Made by a program: the position numbers and the translations under genes. A stretch of 36,630 bases of DNA, taken from Candidimonas sp. SYP-B2681. GTDB lineage: Bacteria; Pseudomonadota; Gammaproteobacteria; Burkholderiales; Burkholderiaceae_B. This document shows positions 8,823-16,894 of the stretch, one piece after another. Location of the stretch: the NCBI RefSeq assembly GCF_003971065.1, contig NZ_RYDV01000012.1, forward strand, positions 1 through 36,630, in the 5' to 3' direction. The notes beneath the pieces were generated by a model that was given only the letters and a program-made list of their open reading frames with translations, made no database searches and was not told the DNA's origin. The number at the start of each line of letters is the position of its first letter. Position 1 is the stretch's first letter.

Positions 8823-8843
8823 GGCCTGGTAAGCTGGCCTTAC
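8819..8843. terminator. Bidirectional hairpin shared by two convergent genes
   Basis: A perfect eight-base stem, GTAAGGCC (8819-8826) with GGCCTTAC (8836-8843), encloses a nine-base loop. The stop codons of both convergent genes (TAA at 8820-8822 and the leftward TAA at 8840-8842) lie inside the stem arms. A long T-tract is lacking on either side, so termination efficiency is uncertain. Confidence 0.55.
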
Positions 8844-9241
8844 TTGTACACCATGCAAACCGAGGTATCCATGCGTATCGACTCACGCATGGCATTCAAG
8901 GCTTTGTTATCCCAAGGGCTACGGCCCCAAACGGCATGGGTCACTTCAGTATGGCGGGCGTCTACCGCCTTTATTTCCGTCCGTGCAACTTCAATGCTTT
9001 CCATCGGACCGCGTACCGCCACAAGCGCCGTTTGCAGAACCGGGTCGACCTGCGCATAAACATCGTATTGTTTTTTACCACGCAGGCATTCGCTTGCCTG
9101 ATTCTGAGCCCGCAGGTAAACAATTTGATAACTACGCGGAACGGTGTACGAGATGCTAGGCGAGTTGCCTTGCGGCTGTATGCCCAAGGTACAGCCTGAC
9201 AGGAACGTCGCGGTGCCAATACCGATAACTAAGGCTTTCAC
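8840..9241 (-). CDS. Small outer-membrane-type lipoprotein, function unknown
   Basis: The 133-residue product starts at a GTG with a near-perfect AGGAGG five bases upstream. Its N-terminus has a short hydrophobic signal followed by the lipobox LSGC (Cys17), so it should be lipid-modified and exported. The mature part contains two further Cys (in SECLRGKKQYDVYAQVDP and TSVCMVYK), possibly forming a disulfide, and no domain I recognise. Similar hypothetical lipoproteins occur in Bordetella relatives. It is transcribed alone, convergent with the YqeY gene. Confidence 0.78.
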   Translation of the reverse strand: MKALVIGIGTATFLSGCTLGIQPQGNSPSISYTVPRSYQIVYLRAQNQASECLRGKKQYDVYAQVDPVLQTALVAVRGPMESIEVARTEIKAVDARHTEVTHAVWGRSPWDNKALNAMRESIRMDTSVCMVYK

Positions 9242-9377
9242 CTTGCCTCCTTTTGGCCATTTCGGGCCGTTGAATGAGCATGATCAACGAACCACCGAGT
9301 CCAATATCTCGCTGCACACCTAAACTTAGCATGCCGCTTGAAAATGCTGGCAATTTTCTATCGATATACCGTATCGA

Positions 9378-10463
9378 TCAAGGGCAAACTTCGCCTACTA
9401 CAAGATTTTCAGCATTCATGACGGGATAATCAATATAACCTTTCGGCCCGTCGGCATAGAACGTATTGGCATCCCAGGCAGCGAGTTCTGCGCCGGCACG
9501 CAAACGCGCCACGAGGTCTGGATTCGCTATAAACGCCTTGCCGAATGCCACGGCGTCAGCCTCACCGCTCGAGACGACCTGCTCGGCCATTGCACCATCG
9601 TACTGTTCGTTCAAGATCACGGGACCGCCGAACGCGCTCTTCATGTCGGCAGTAATGCCATCCTTGCCCGACGCTTCCCTTATAAACAGAAAAGCGATGC
9701 CACGACGACCAAGTTCGAGAGCGACATGGCCGAAAAGAGCACGAGGGTCAGAATCTGACATGGAGTGGGCGCCGCCACGCGGCGACAGATGCACGCCGAC
9801 GCGGCCAGCCCCCCAGATCCCCGTGCATTCGTCCACTATATCAAGTAGAAAGCGAGCGCGATTCTCGACCGAACCGCCGTATTGATCGTTTCGTTTATTT
9901 GTACTGCTTTGCAGAAACTGATCTATCAGATAACCGTTTCCAGCATGGACCTCAACCCCGTCAAAGCCGGCTTCACGAGCATTCCGGGCTGCTTCGGCAA
10001 AATCCGCCACAATGCCCGGAATTTCCTCTGTATGCAGGGCGCGCGGGACAACGTAACCCCGGATAGGTCGCAGAAGGCTGACATGCCCCTCGCAAGCAAT
10101 AGCACTTGGCGCCACGGGCATCTCGCCATTGAGATATTCTGGGTCCGACACCCGCCCTACGTGCCAAAGCTGCAGAAAAATCTTGCCGCCTTTGGCATGC
10201 ACCGCTTGGGTTATGGTCCGCCAGCCTTCTACTTGAGCGCTATTCCAGATTCCTGGTGTATTAGGATAACCGACACCTTGAGGCGAGACCGATGTTGCTT
10301 CTGAAAGAATAAGGCCAGCTGTTGCCCTCTGGCAGTAATAGGTACGCATCAGATCACTGGGAACTCGACTTTTCGTTGAGCGTGTGCGCGTCAACGGTGC
10401 CATTACAATCCGATTGCTTAATGCGACTGCACCCAGTTGAATGGGGTCGAACAAACTAGCCAT
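9378..10463 (-). CDS. Old Yellow Enzyme family alkene reductase (NemA-like)
   Basis: This 361-residue FMN-dependent oxidoreductase belongs to the Old Yellow Enzyme group, which reduces activated alkenes, N-ethylmaleimide or nitrate esters using NAD(P)H. The start region SLFDPIQLGAVALSNRIVMA and LQLWHVGRVSDPEY are characteristic; the substrate-binding His/Asn pair is seen in VEVHAGNGYLIDQFLQ, followed by the typical DQYGGSVENRARFLLD. The C-terminal FMN phosphate site is in DAVAFGKAFIANPDLVARL. I chose the ATG at 10463 because it is the first residue of the conserved start; an in-frame GTG at 10475 has no better support. It is divergent from the potassium uptake genes. Confidence 0.9.
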   Translation of the reverse strand: MASLFDPIQLGAVALSNRIVMAPLTRTRSTKSRVPSDLMRTYYCQRATAGLILSEATSVSPQGVGYPNTPGIWNSAQVEGWRTITQAVHAKGGKIFLQLWHVGRVSDPEYLNGEMPVAPSAIACEGHVSLLRPIRGYVVPRALHTEEIPGIVADFAEAARNAREAGFDGVEVHAGNGYLIDQFLQSSTNKRNDQYGGSVENRARFLLDIVDECTGIWGAGRVGVHLSPRGGAHSMSDSDPRALFGHVALELGRRGIAFLFIREASGKDGITADMKSAFGGPVILNEQYDGAMAEQVVSSGEADAVAFGKAFIANPDLVARLRAGAELAAWDANTFYADGPKGYIDYPVMNAENLVVGEVCP

Positions 10464-10639
10464 ATTTAGTACCACTATTCAAAACGAGGTTGGACCTAAT
10501 ACATTAGTCTGCACGAAAACTACAGAGTCTGCCCACATAAACGAAATTCCGTAAGGGTTTTTACCAGAATTTGCGGTAAGCTACCATTCGGCGATGGCAT
10601 TAATTGCGCCGCCGCGAATGCACAACCGAAGGAGCGTAA

Positions 10640-11293
10640 ATGGGACAATTCGCTGTAATCGGACTCGGCCGTTTCGGTTCGGCAGCTTCGTTAGAGCTTA
10701 TGAAAATGGGACACTCCGTGTTGGGCGTAGACACGGATACCAAAATAATAAAAAAGCTTGCAGATGAATTGACTCATGCCGTAATTGCCGACGTAACCGA
10801 CCGTGCGACCCTGGACGAGCTAGGTCTTGATCACTACGACGTTGTGCTGGTGGCCATAGGTGAAGACCTCCAGGCCAGTCTGTTATGCGTGGTTCACCTG
10901 AAGTCGCTGGGTGTCCAAACTGTTTGGGTGAAGGCGTCTTCACATGCTCAACATCTGATACTGAGCAAGTTAGGGGTCACACGAATCGTGCATCCTGAGG
11001 AGGAGATGGGTATACGGATAGCACAGGCGCTCAGTTACCCCATGGTTAACGATTACATCTCGCTCGGCAATGGGGAATTCGTTGTTGAAATTGACGTGAA
11101 CGAACATTTGAATGGCGTGCCCCTCGGCGAAATTCTGAAGAACCAGCCGGACACCATTCACGTGTTGTTGATTAAGCGAAAGACAGTCATCACGGTCCAC
11201 CCTACCCCCGATTTTATTCTCCACGCCAAAGATGTTCTCGTTATGTTGGGACAGCTGAGCACGTTAAAAACTATTGCTCCCAAACTGATGTAG
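10640..11293 (+). CDS. ktrA: Potassium uptake regulatory subunit, KtrA/TrkA type
   Basis: A 217-residue cytosolic gating ring subunit of a Ktr/Trk-type K+ channel. Residues 5-30 show the Rossmann nucleotide site IGLGRFGSAASLELMKMGH with Asp (GVDTD) ending the second strand, which binds NAD(H) or ATP/ADP; the second half (from about 135) is the RCK_C/TrkA_C ligand domain. One Rossmann plus one RCK_C domain is the KtrA layout; E. coli TrkA has this unit twice and is about 458 residues long. GGAG lies upstream of the ATG. Two bases separate its stop from the start of the membrane subunit, so the pair forms one operon. Confidence 0.9.
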   Translation: MGQFAVIGLGRFGSAASLELMKMGHSVLGVDTDTKIIKKLADELTHAVIADVTDRATLDELGLDHYDVVLVAIGEDLQASLLCVVHLKSLGVQTVWVKASSHAQHLILSKLGVTRIVHPEEEMGIRIAQALSYPMVNDYISLGNGEFVVEIDVNEHLNGVPLGEILKNQPDTIHVLLIKRKTVITVHPTPDFILHAKDVLVMLGQLSTLKTIAPKLM

Positions 11294-11295
11294 CC

Positions 11296-12663
11296 ATGCG
11301 TAACTGGCACCCCCTATATACCTATCAGTCCTATAAGCGAATTAAACGAACAGGACTGCTGCGAGCCAGCCCGCCAGTGGTACTGGCAGCTGGTTTTTTA
11401 GGATTAATTGTGTTGGGTACTGCCCTGCTCTCGATCCCAGCGGCTACGCACCAGCCAATAAGCTTATTCAACGCTTTTTTCATGGCAACCTCTGCGGTCA
11501 CCGTAACGGGGCTTGCTGTGATCGATCCGGCGACAGTGCTCACCCCTTTCGGGCAAATCACGTTGATAACGCTAGTTCAGTTAGGCGGACTGGGGTTTGT
11601 CACTTTTGCTGTCGTCTCCGCTATTACTCTGGGTAGACGGATGAGTCTGACGCATCAGGCACTGGCGCTCGAAGCCTTAAACCAGACGAGCGTGTCGAAG
11701 ATTCAGCATAATGCTTTTCTTGTTTTCAGGACGTCACTGGCGATAGAAGCCATCGCCGCTGTCATCCTGACGTTATGGTGGTGGGGCGACTATCCCTTCA
11801 TCACGGCGTTGTACCGTGCGATTTTTCATGCCATCGCCGCCTTCAATAATGCAGGATTTTCACTTTTCCCCTCCAGTCTTGCAAAGTTTGTGGACGACCC
11901 TGTCACCATTATCGTTATATCCTCACTGATCATTCTGGGGGGGATAGGATTTACGGTGCTAGGTGATGTCCGCCATAAGAAAGCATGGTCCAGGCTACTA
12001 CCCTACACCAAGCTCATACTGTTAAGTACTCTGGTCCTAAACCTGGCGGGCTTCTTTGCCATCTGGGCTATGGAATTCACCAACGCCAACACGCTGGGCG
12101 CACTCTCTATACAAGGACAGGCTTTAGCGGCATGGATGCAAAGTGTGACATCGCGCACGGCAGGTTTCACGACCATAGACATCACCCAGTTGCGAGACAG
12201 CTCCACGCTTGTCGTCATACTATTAATGTTTATAGGCGGGGGCTCGTTAAGCACGGCCAGCGGCATCAAGATTGGTACCTTCATCGTGCTCCTGGCAGCG
12301 GTGTATTCCTATATCTTTCATAAGAAAGAGGTCGTACTGTTCAAGCGCTCAATCTCCCCGGAGACGGTCCAAAAGTCCCTTGCCCTTTTGCTCGTTACCA
12401 CTGCGCTTGCTTTTGGTGGCGTATTGCTTATGACGATATTCGAAGATATTCCATTTATCAGCATCCTGTTCGAGGTAGTGGCCGCCCTGAGCACAACCGG
12501 CCTGAGCCGTGATTTGACGCCACATTTATCCTGGCCCAGCCAAACGCTTTTAACGGTTCTTATGTTCGCCGGAAGGTTGGGCCCATTGACCCTTGTGTAT
12601 AGCCTGGCAACGCAAAAACGCAGCCGCATCCGCTACCCAGAGGCCGACTTTCAGGTCGGCTAA
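11296..12663 (+). CDS. ktrB: Potassium uptake membrane subunit, KtrB/TrkH type
   Basis: This 455-residue integral membrane protein forms the ion pore that pairs with the KtrA-type ring encoded just upstream. The four pseudo-repeats of the superfamily each show a pore loop with the selectivity-filter glycine: SAVTVTGLAVID, AAFNNAGFSLFP, SRTAGFTTID and AALSTTGLSRDL. Helices flank each loop as expected for the eight-helix core. The hairpin-gate helix region with glycines (IGGGSLSTASGIKIGTF) is also present. The likely role is sodium- or voltage-dependent K+ uptake under osmotic change. The start lies two bases after ktrA, indicating tight coupling. Confidence 0.9.
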   Translation: MRNWHPLYTYQSYKRIKRTGLLRASPPVVLAAGFLGLIVLGTALLSIPAATHQPISLFNAFFMATSAVTVTGLAVIDPATVLTPFGQITLITLVQLGGLGFVTFAVVSAITLGRRMSLTHQALALEALNQTSVSKIQHNAFLVFRTSLAIEAIAAVILTLWWWGDYPFITALYRAIFHAIAAFNNAGFSLFPSSLAKFVDDPVTIIVISSLIILGGIGFTVLGDVRHKKAWSRLLPYTKLILLSTLVLNLAGFFAIWAMEFTNANTLGALSIQGQALAAWMQSVTSRTAGFTTIDITQLRDSSTLVVILLMFIGGGSLSTASGIKIGTFIVLLAAVYSYIFHKKEVVLFKRSISPETVQKSLALLLVTTALAFGGVLLMTIFEDIPFISILFEVVAALSTTGLSRDLTPHLSWPSQTLLTVLMFAGRLGPLTLVYSLATQKRSRIRYPEADFQVG

Positions 12664-12701
12664 GGGATCTGCTTGAACAAGCTGAATAGAAACGGAATTT
12701 G

Positions 12702-12710
12702 TGCTAGAAT
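12702..12710 (+). promoter_or_regulatory. Extended -10 promoter element of tRNA-Pro
   Basis: The element GTGCTAGAAT precedes TTTCGTTCTTC and lies about 66 bases before the tRNA. The -10 hexamer is TAGAAT (12705-12710). A matching -35 box is weak (CTGAAT about 17 bases upstream). It shares nearly its whole downstream sequence with the leftward promoter at 192-221. Confidence 0.5.
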
Positions 12711-12773
12711 TTCGTTCTTCACTAGACGGCATTTGGCCAACAGTGAACGACTAAGGTCGCGAGATCTGTAGTT

Positions 12774-12852
<79 letters not shown>

Positions 12853-12859
12853 ATAAAAT

Positions 12860-12893
12860 CAAGGGGTTAGCCGATTATTCAGCTAACCCCTTG
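12860..12893 (+). terminator. Strong hairpin terminator after tRNA-Pro
   Basis: A perfect 12-base stem, CAAGGGGTTAGC (12860-12871) with GCTAACCCCTTG (12882-12893), encloses a 10-base loop. It starts seven bases after the tRNA and is followed by TCCTATTTTGG, a short T-rich stretch, as expected for intrinsic termination of a tRNA transcript. Confidence 0.85.
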
Positions 12894-13490
12894 TCCTATT
12901 TTGGCTCAATATTTCATTCTGGGGGCCAGCCTGGGGAAGTGGTACACGCCCCCTGACCATGACCTACGGGAGCTGTCGAACACGGTACTAGGGAAGCTGG
13001 CAACCGGCATTTCATGGAAAAGAACGCTAACGGGACGATTTTCTATCACGGAGCGGACCGCAGCCTTTCGCCGCTGGAAAATACCCGGACGCCTTGAGTT
13101 GGTACTGGCTCATCTGGCGACTACACGAGGCGATAAGTGTTAACTATTTTTGGTCCAGTCTCGTTCATAGAGTTAGGCGACAGTTTTTCTTCTCCCCTTC
13201 GTTATCCTCTGGCTGCCGTCGTGTCTGAAGCGCTGGGTCCGCCAAAAAAACCGAACGGTTCTATGGCACGCAAGCCATATCTTGGAAGCAAGATGCGCGC
13301 TAATGACCTTTCCCACAGTCCTGAGTCTGAACATCGGAACGACTTAGATGTCCTTTTTGCAACCACACGCTAGCTTCCTGCTGCTTTCATGACCCCGACC
13401 CTGGCCTCTAAAGACGCAAGCGCTCTAGAACCTCTGCGACCACAGTTTTAACGACGGGCTGAGCGCTCGTCTCCCTGCAAACGGCTAAGC
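12894..13490. other. About 600 bases without a recognisable gene
   Basis: Two short open frames exist (12901-13143 starting at TTG and 13137-13373) but neither has a ribosome binding site of note, a recognisable domain or a composition distinct from noise. No tRNA, hairpin or repeated element is visible. Its location between the tRNA and an orphan regulator makes decayed insert DNA plausible. Confidence 0.4.
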
Positions 13491-13760
13491 CTACGGCGGC
13501 ACTTTACGGAGGAGGAGCAGTTCTAGACCTAGGCGTTCCGTAATGGCGAGTAATGTCGTGATTTTGTAATCAGACGCGCCGCCGAGTACGTTCGTCAGCG
13601 TATGTCTCGAGCCGCCCGCATTTTTGCGCAGCGACTCTTGATTGACCCGCACGCACTTTGCTTGCTTGCACAGTACAGAAGCAACCTGGGCTAGGTACGG
13701 GCTCAATTCCTTAGAAAAAACCGAATGACTACCACGTGCCGGATAATGTGTGGGGGCCAA
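13491..13760 (-). CDS. Orphan HipB-like HTH (Xre/Cro) regulator
   Basis: The 89-residue frame contains a helix-turn-helix: residues about 38-60 (NQESLRKNAGGSRHTLTNVL) followed by SDYKITTLLAITERLGLELL, the pattern of short Xre-type regulators such as HipB antitoxins, which bind DNA and the toxin HipA. The N-terminal HSVFSKELSPYLAQVASVL is also usual. A TTG is the only available start because an in-frame stop sits immediately upstream; a truncated N-terminus is therefore possible. No HipA kinase gene or fragment is found on either side. Function as an antitoxin is inference only. Confidence 0.55.
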   Translation of the reverse strand: MAPTHYPARGSHSVFSKELSPYLAQVASVLCKQAKCVRVNQESLRKNAGGSRHTLTNVLGGASDYKITTLLAITERLGLELLLLRKVPP

Positions 13761-13823
13761 TTAATCCATATTCGACCAATGCCGAACTAGGAGATGTGAT
13801 ATTACTCATGACGCCAATACTGA

Positions 13824-14561
13824 CTACAGTGTTACAGCCTTGGCTCTGTGCATCCAGAAGGTGAACTTAAACTTGTCGGGCGGGTAGGTGTTCACCGTAA
13901 TCAAGAATGCCTGCTTGGCACGGTCAAGATAATGCCGCGTGATTTCTAGCACCGGTGCGTGCGCCTCGGTGCGCAGCTGCGCTGCAATCGTCTCCGATAT
14001 GGCCGTCGCGCCGATCTCCTGCTTTACATCGAATACGCTCGTGCCCGTTTGCTTCTCGATGATGTTGCTTAGGAGCCCTGAGCCATCTTTGATCAGCGAC
14101 AGCACTTGATAGCCGATTTTGGGCTCCAGGTAAGCATCCGTCCAGCATACAGGCGAATGATCATCGGTCTTCTCTGTACGCAGCATCTGGATCTTCAGCC
14201 AGTGCTGTCCCGGCTTACATTCCAGCGCCGCGGCAAGTGACGCATCAGCCACTACGTCCGCAATGCTCATCACCTTGCGTTCAGTCTGGCTCGCGTAGTG
14301 AACCAGATCCTCGATGTTGTGAAGTGACTTTGTGTACGTATCCGCCGTCGTTTTGGAAACGACGACCGTGCCGGCCCTGCGCTTTCTGCTAATTAAGCCC
14401 AAGCCTTCCACGATATTCAGCGCGGAACGAATGGTTGTGCGGCTCACCCCATACTGCTGAGCCATTGCGAGCTCGCTAGGCAGTTGCGATCCAATCGCAA
14501 CGTCTCCTTCCGTGATGTTCTTTACGATGGCATTAGCCAGTTCGGTATAGCGAACTTCCAT
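13824..14561 (-). CDS. GntR-family regulator, HutC/UTRA type
   Basis: A 245-residue transcription factor. Residues 1-75 form the GntR winged helix: VRYTELANAIVKNITEGDV, then SQLPSELAMAQQYGVSRTTI with the recognition helix and LISRKRRAGTVVV as the wing. The C-terminal part (about 90-245) is a UTRA ligand domain, which binds sugars, acids or amino acids. Its gene is divergent from the Bug/tartrate-dehydratase operon, with a palindrome in the shared promoter region (14650-14664), so it most likely represses that operon until an organic-acid inducer binds. The actual inducer is unknown. Confidence 0.88.
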   Translation of the reverse strand: MEVRYTELANAIVKNITEGDVAIGSQLPSELAMAQQYGVSRTTIRSALNIVEGLGLISRKRRAGTVVVSKTTADTYTKSLHNIEDLVHYASQTERKVMSIADVVADASLAAALECKPGQHWLKIQMLRTEKTDDHSPVCWTDAYLEPKIGYQVLSLIKDGSGLLSNIIEKQTGTSVFDVKQEIGATAISETIAAQLRTEAHAPVLEITRHYLDRAKQAFLITVNTYPPDKFKFTFWMHRAKAVTL

Positions 14562-14615
14562 TGTTAGTTTCGTCTGTTAAAAGTTACGCCGACCATTTCA
14601 CCACAAAATGCGAAG

Positions 14616-14643
14616 TTGAAGACTCCGCGATATCGGTTATTAT
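14616..14643 (+). promoter_or_regulatory. Candidate promoter of the Bug/tartrate operon
   Basis: A TTGAAG -35-like box (14616-14621) and a TATTAT -10-like box (14638-14643) are separated by 16 bases. The predicted transcription start falls at about 14650, exactly where the TACCATT-C-AATGGTA palindrome begins. Confidence 0.45.
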
Positions 14644-14649
14644 AGTCCG

Positions 14650-14664
14650 TACCATTCAATGGTA
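14650..14664. promoter_or_regulatory. Candidate GntR operator, perfect 15-base palindrome
   Basis: TACCATTCAATGGTA is a perfect 7+1+7 dyad lying between the divergent GntR and Bug genes and immediately downstream of the candidate -10 box. GntR-family proteins bind such short dyads as dimers. Binding here would block transcription initiation. This is inferred from position and symmetry. Confidence 0.55.
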
Positions 14665-14713
14665 GTAACCAATAACATGGCCGGTTAGGCCTCTGAGTCA
14701 GTGGAGAGAAATT

Positions 14714-15673
14714 ATGTTTAATAAGCTAATAGTTGGGGGTATCGCCGCCTTAACGTTGTCAGCGTCGGTTTTCGCTGCATATCCCGATCGACCCGTGACC
14801 ATCATGGTTCCCTTCCCTGCGGGGCAAACGGGCGATATCATCGCTCGTACCGTTGGCGAGCAGTTAACCAAGAAGCTTGGCCAGTCTTTTATCGTAGAAA
14901 ATCGCGGCGGGGCTGGAGGGCGTATCGGTACGGGCTTTGCGGCTCGGGGAAAGAACGACGGATATACACTTTTACTGACCAGCACTGGACCTTTCGCGAT
15001 CGCGCCCTCGCTTTACTCAACGCTTAATTACGATCCACTGAATGACTTTGAACCCGTTGCCGACATTGCTGCCACGCCCCAGATTTTGGCGGTAAGCAAA
15101 GAATCAGGCATCAATAATGTCGAAGGGCTACTGAAAAAAGCCCGTAGCGAAGATATTTCATACGCCTCTGCGGGTAACGGCTCAACACAGCACCTGACTG
15201 TCGAGCTCATTAAACAGGAACTGAAAGTTCCGATGGTTCACATCCCTTTCAAGGGCAGTTCAGAATCCAAAACCCAGGTAATGAGTGGGCTCATTCCCTT
15301 TACCTCTGATTCGCTCCCCGCAATCCTTCCCCAAATCAAATCCGGTCAACTCAAGCCAATTGCCGTGGTCGATTTGGAGCGGTCTGAGTACCTGCCCGAC
15401 GTGCCAACGCTTGCGGAGCTGGGTTACCCCAAATTCAGCACGGTCGCGTTCTTTGGCCTTATGGCGCCTAAAGGCACTCCAAAGGAAGTCGTCGACACCT
15501 TGAACAAGAATGTGATCGAAATTCTTAATTCGCCTGAAACAACAAAACGCTTCGAAGAGCTTGCCCTGACTCGCGCCAAGGAACGCACACCCGAGGAGTT
15601 TCGCGAATACCTGACCAGCGAAGTGGCCAAGTGGAAAAAGGTGATTGACGACGCCGACGCGAAGATCGAGTAA
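14714..15673 (+). CDS. Bug-type tripartite tricarboxylate transporter substrate-binding protein
   Basis: A 319-residue periplasmic receptor of the Bug (TctC-like) family, strongly expanded in Alcaligenaceae. A Sec signal ends around residue 21 (LTLSASVFA). The mature protein begins with YPDRPVTIMVPFPAGQTGD, the fold's first binding loop, followed by VENRGGAGGRIGTGFAA; later come YASAGNGSTQHLTVELI, VHIPFKGSSESKTQ and YLPDVPTLAELGYP, all family signatures. It should capture a carboxylate for a TctAB-type permease encoded elsewhere; no membrane partners are present here. As first gene of an operon with the dehydratase, it probably binds that enzyme's substrate or a relative. Confidence 0.92.
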   Translation: MFNKLIVGGIAALTLSASVFAAYPDRPVTIMVPFPAGQTGDIIARTVGEQLTKKLGQSFIVENRGGAGGRIGTGFAARGKNDGYTLLLTSTGPFAIAPSLYSTLNYDPLNDFEPVADIAATPQILAVSKESGINNVEGLLKKARSEDISYASAGNGSTQHLTVELIKQELKVPMVHIPFKGSSESKTQVMSGLIPFTSDSLPAILPQIKSGQLKPIAVVDLERSEYLPDVPTLAELGYPKFSTVAFFGLMAPKGTPKEVVDTLNKNVIEILNSPETTKRFEELALTRAKERTPEEFREYLTSEVAKWKKVIDDADAKIE

Positions 15674-15706
15674 GTACTCTGACCAAACAACTTTGCGGGA
15701 TTCGCT

Positions 15707-16870
15707 GTGAAAATAACCCAGATCATTGAAAGGCCGATTCGGCTTGAAAGCAATATCTCCAATGCTTTCGTGAACTTCTCGGAGCATACGGTTTCGTTGG
15801 TGGCTATCGTGACCGATCGCCGCATCGCCAACAAGCCAGTGGTGGGGCTCTCGTTCAATTCGATAGGCCGTTACGCGCAGAGCGGGATTCTTCGGGATCG
15901 GATGATTCCGCGCCTTATGGGCGCCGCCCCCGAGAGTCTGCTTCAGGATGACGGCAAGCTCTTTAGTCCTGAGAAAGTGCTTGCCTGTGTATTAAAGAAC
16001 GAGAAGCCAGGTGGGCATGGCGATCGGGCACAAGCGGCGAGTGCCTTAGAGCTTGCCGTCTGGGATTTGAATGCAAAGTTGCTCGATGAACCAGCCGCCC
16101 ACACCATCGCCAAGCACTTTGGTACGCGCTTCTCGCCTAAAGTCTCCGTGTACGCGGCCGGCGGATACTACTATCCTGGCGAAGACGGAAAGCAACTACG
16201 GCGGGAGCTGGAACAGTACAAAGCGAAGGGGTTCGACCGATTCAAGATGAAGATCGGCGGCGCCTCGCTCGGCGAGGACATCCGCCGGATTGAGTCTGCC
16301 TTACACGTTGCAGGAGCTGGAGAAAATCTAGCCGTCGATGCCAACGGCCGACTCTCTCTGGAGCAGGCTCTTGCCTATGCACGGGGACTCGAGTCGTACA
16401 AACTCATGTGGCTTGAAGAAGCGGGCGACCCGCTGGACTTTGAGTTAAATCGTGCGCTCGCCAATGCCTACAGCGGCCCTCTGGCCACTGGCGAGAACCT
16501 GTTCTCGCATCAAGACGTAAAAAACCTCGTGCTCTTTGGCGGCGCCCGGCCGCAATTAGATATTTTCCAGATGGATTCCGGCTTGAGTTACGGCATCACT
16601 GAGTACGCCCGGATGCTGCGTGAGTTGGAGAGCCGGGGATTTAGCCGCGCGCAAGCCTTTCCTCACGGTGGCCAGCTATTGGCGCTGCACGCGGTCGCTG
16701 GCCTGGGCCTCGGTGGGTGTGAGGTCTATCCAAACATCTTCCAGCCCCTGGGGGGATTTGGCGACGACACCGTCGTCGAAAATGGCATGGTCGAAGTGTC
16801 GGACGCGCCGGGTTTCGGACTCGAACAAAAGTCGAGCCTGGCACAAGAATTTGCACGAATGTTTCATTAA
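15707..16870 (+). CDS. Enolase-superfamily dehydratase, D(-)-tartrate dehydratase-like
   Basis: The 387-residue protein closely resembles the characterised D-tartrate dehydratase of Bradyrhizobium japonicum, which converts D-tartrate to oxaloacetate. Its catalytic residues are preserved at the same spacing: Lys182 in KMKIGG (general base), metal ligands Asp211 (AVDANGR), Glu237 (WLEEAGD) and Glu263 (TGENLFSH), plus Asp290 (FQMD) and His320 (FPHGGQ). The N-terminal capping domain includes NSIGRYAQSG and ENEKPGGHGDR-like segments that set substrate choice. The start is a GTG at 15707. It lies 33 bases after the Bug gene, and two fumarase-type subunits follow. A different C4 hydroxyacid cannot be excluded. 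Confidence 0.85.
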   Translation: MKITQIIERPIRLESNISNAFVNFSEHTVSLVAIVTDRRIANKPVVGLSFNSIGRYAQSGILRDRMIPRLMGAAPESLLQDDGKLFSPEKVLACVLKNEKPGGHGDRAQAASALELAVWDLNAKLLDEPAAHTIAKHFGTRFSPKVSVYAAGGYYYPGEDGKQLRRELEQYKAKGFDRFKMKIGGASLGEDIRRIESALHVAGAGENLAVDANGRLSLEQALAYARGLESYKLMWLEEAGDPLDFELNRALANAYSGPLATGENLFSHQDVKNLVLFGGARPQLDIFQMDSGLSYGITEYARMLRELESRGFSRAQAFPHGGQLLALHAVAGLGLGGCEVYPNIFQPLGGFGDDTVVENGMVEVSDAPGFGLEQKSSLAQEFARMFH

Positions 16871-16894
16871 TTAATACCAAATCAAGGATGACCG

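Noticed and set aside
12901-13373. Two overlapping small frames after tRNA-Pro
   Set aside because: TTG start in the first, no recognisable family, weak or no ribosome binding sites; I treat them as noise or remnants.
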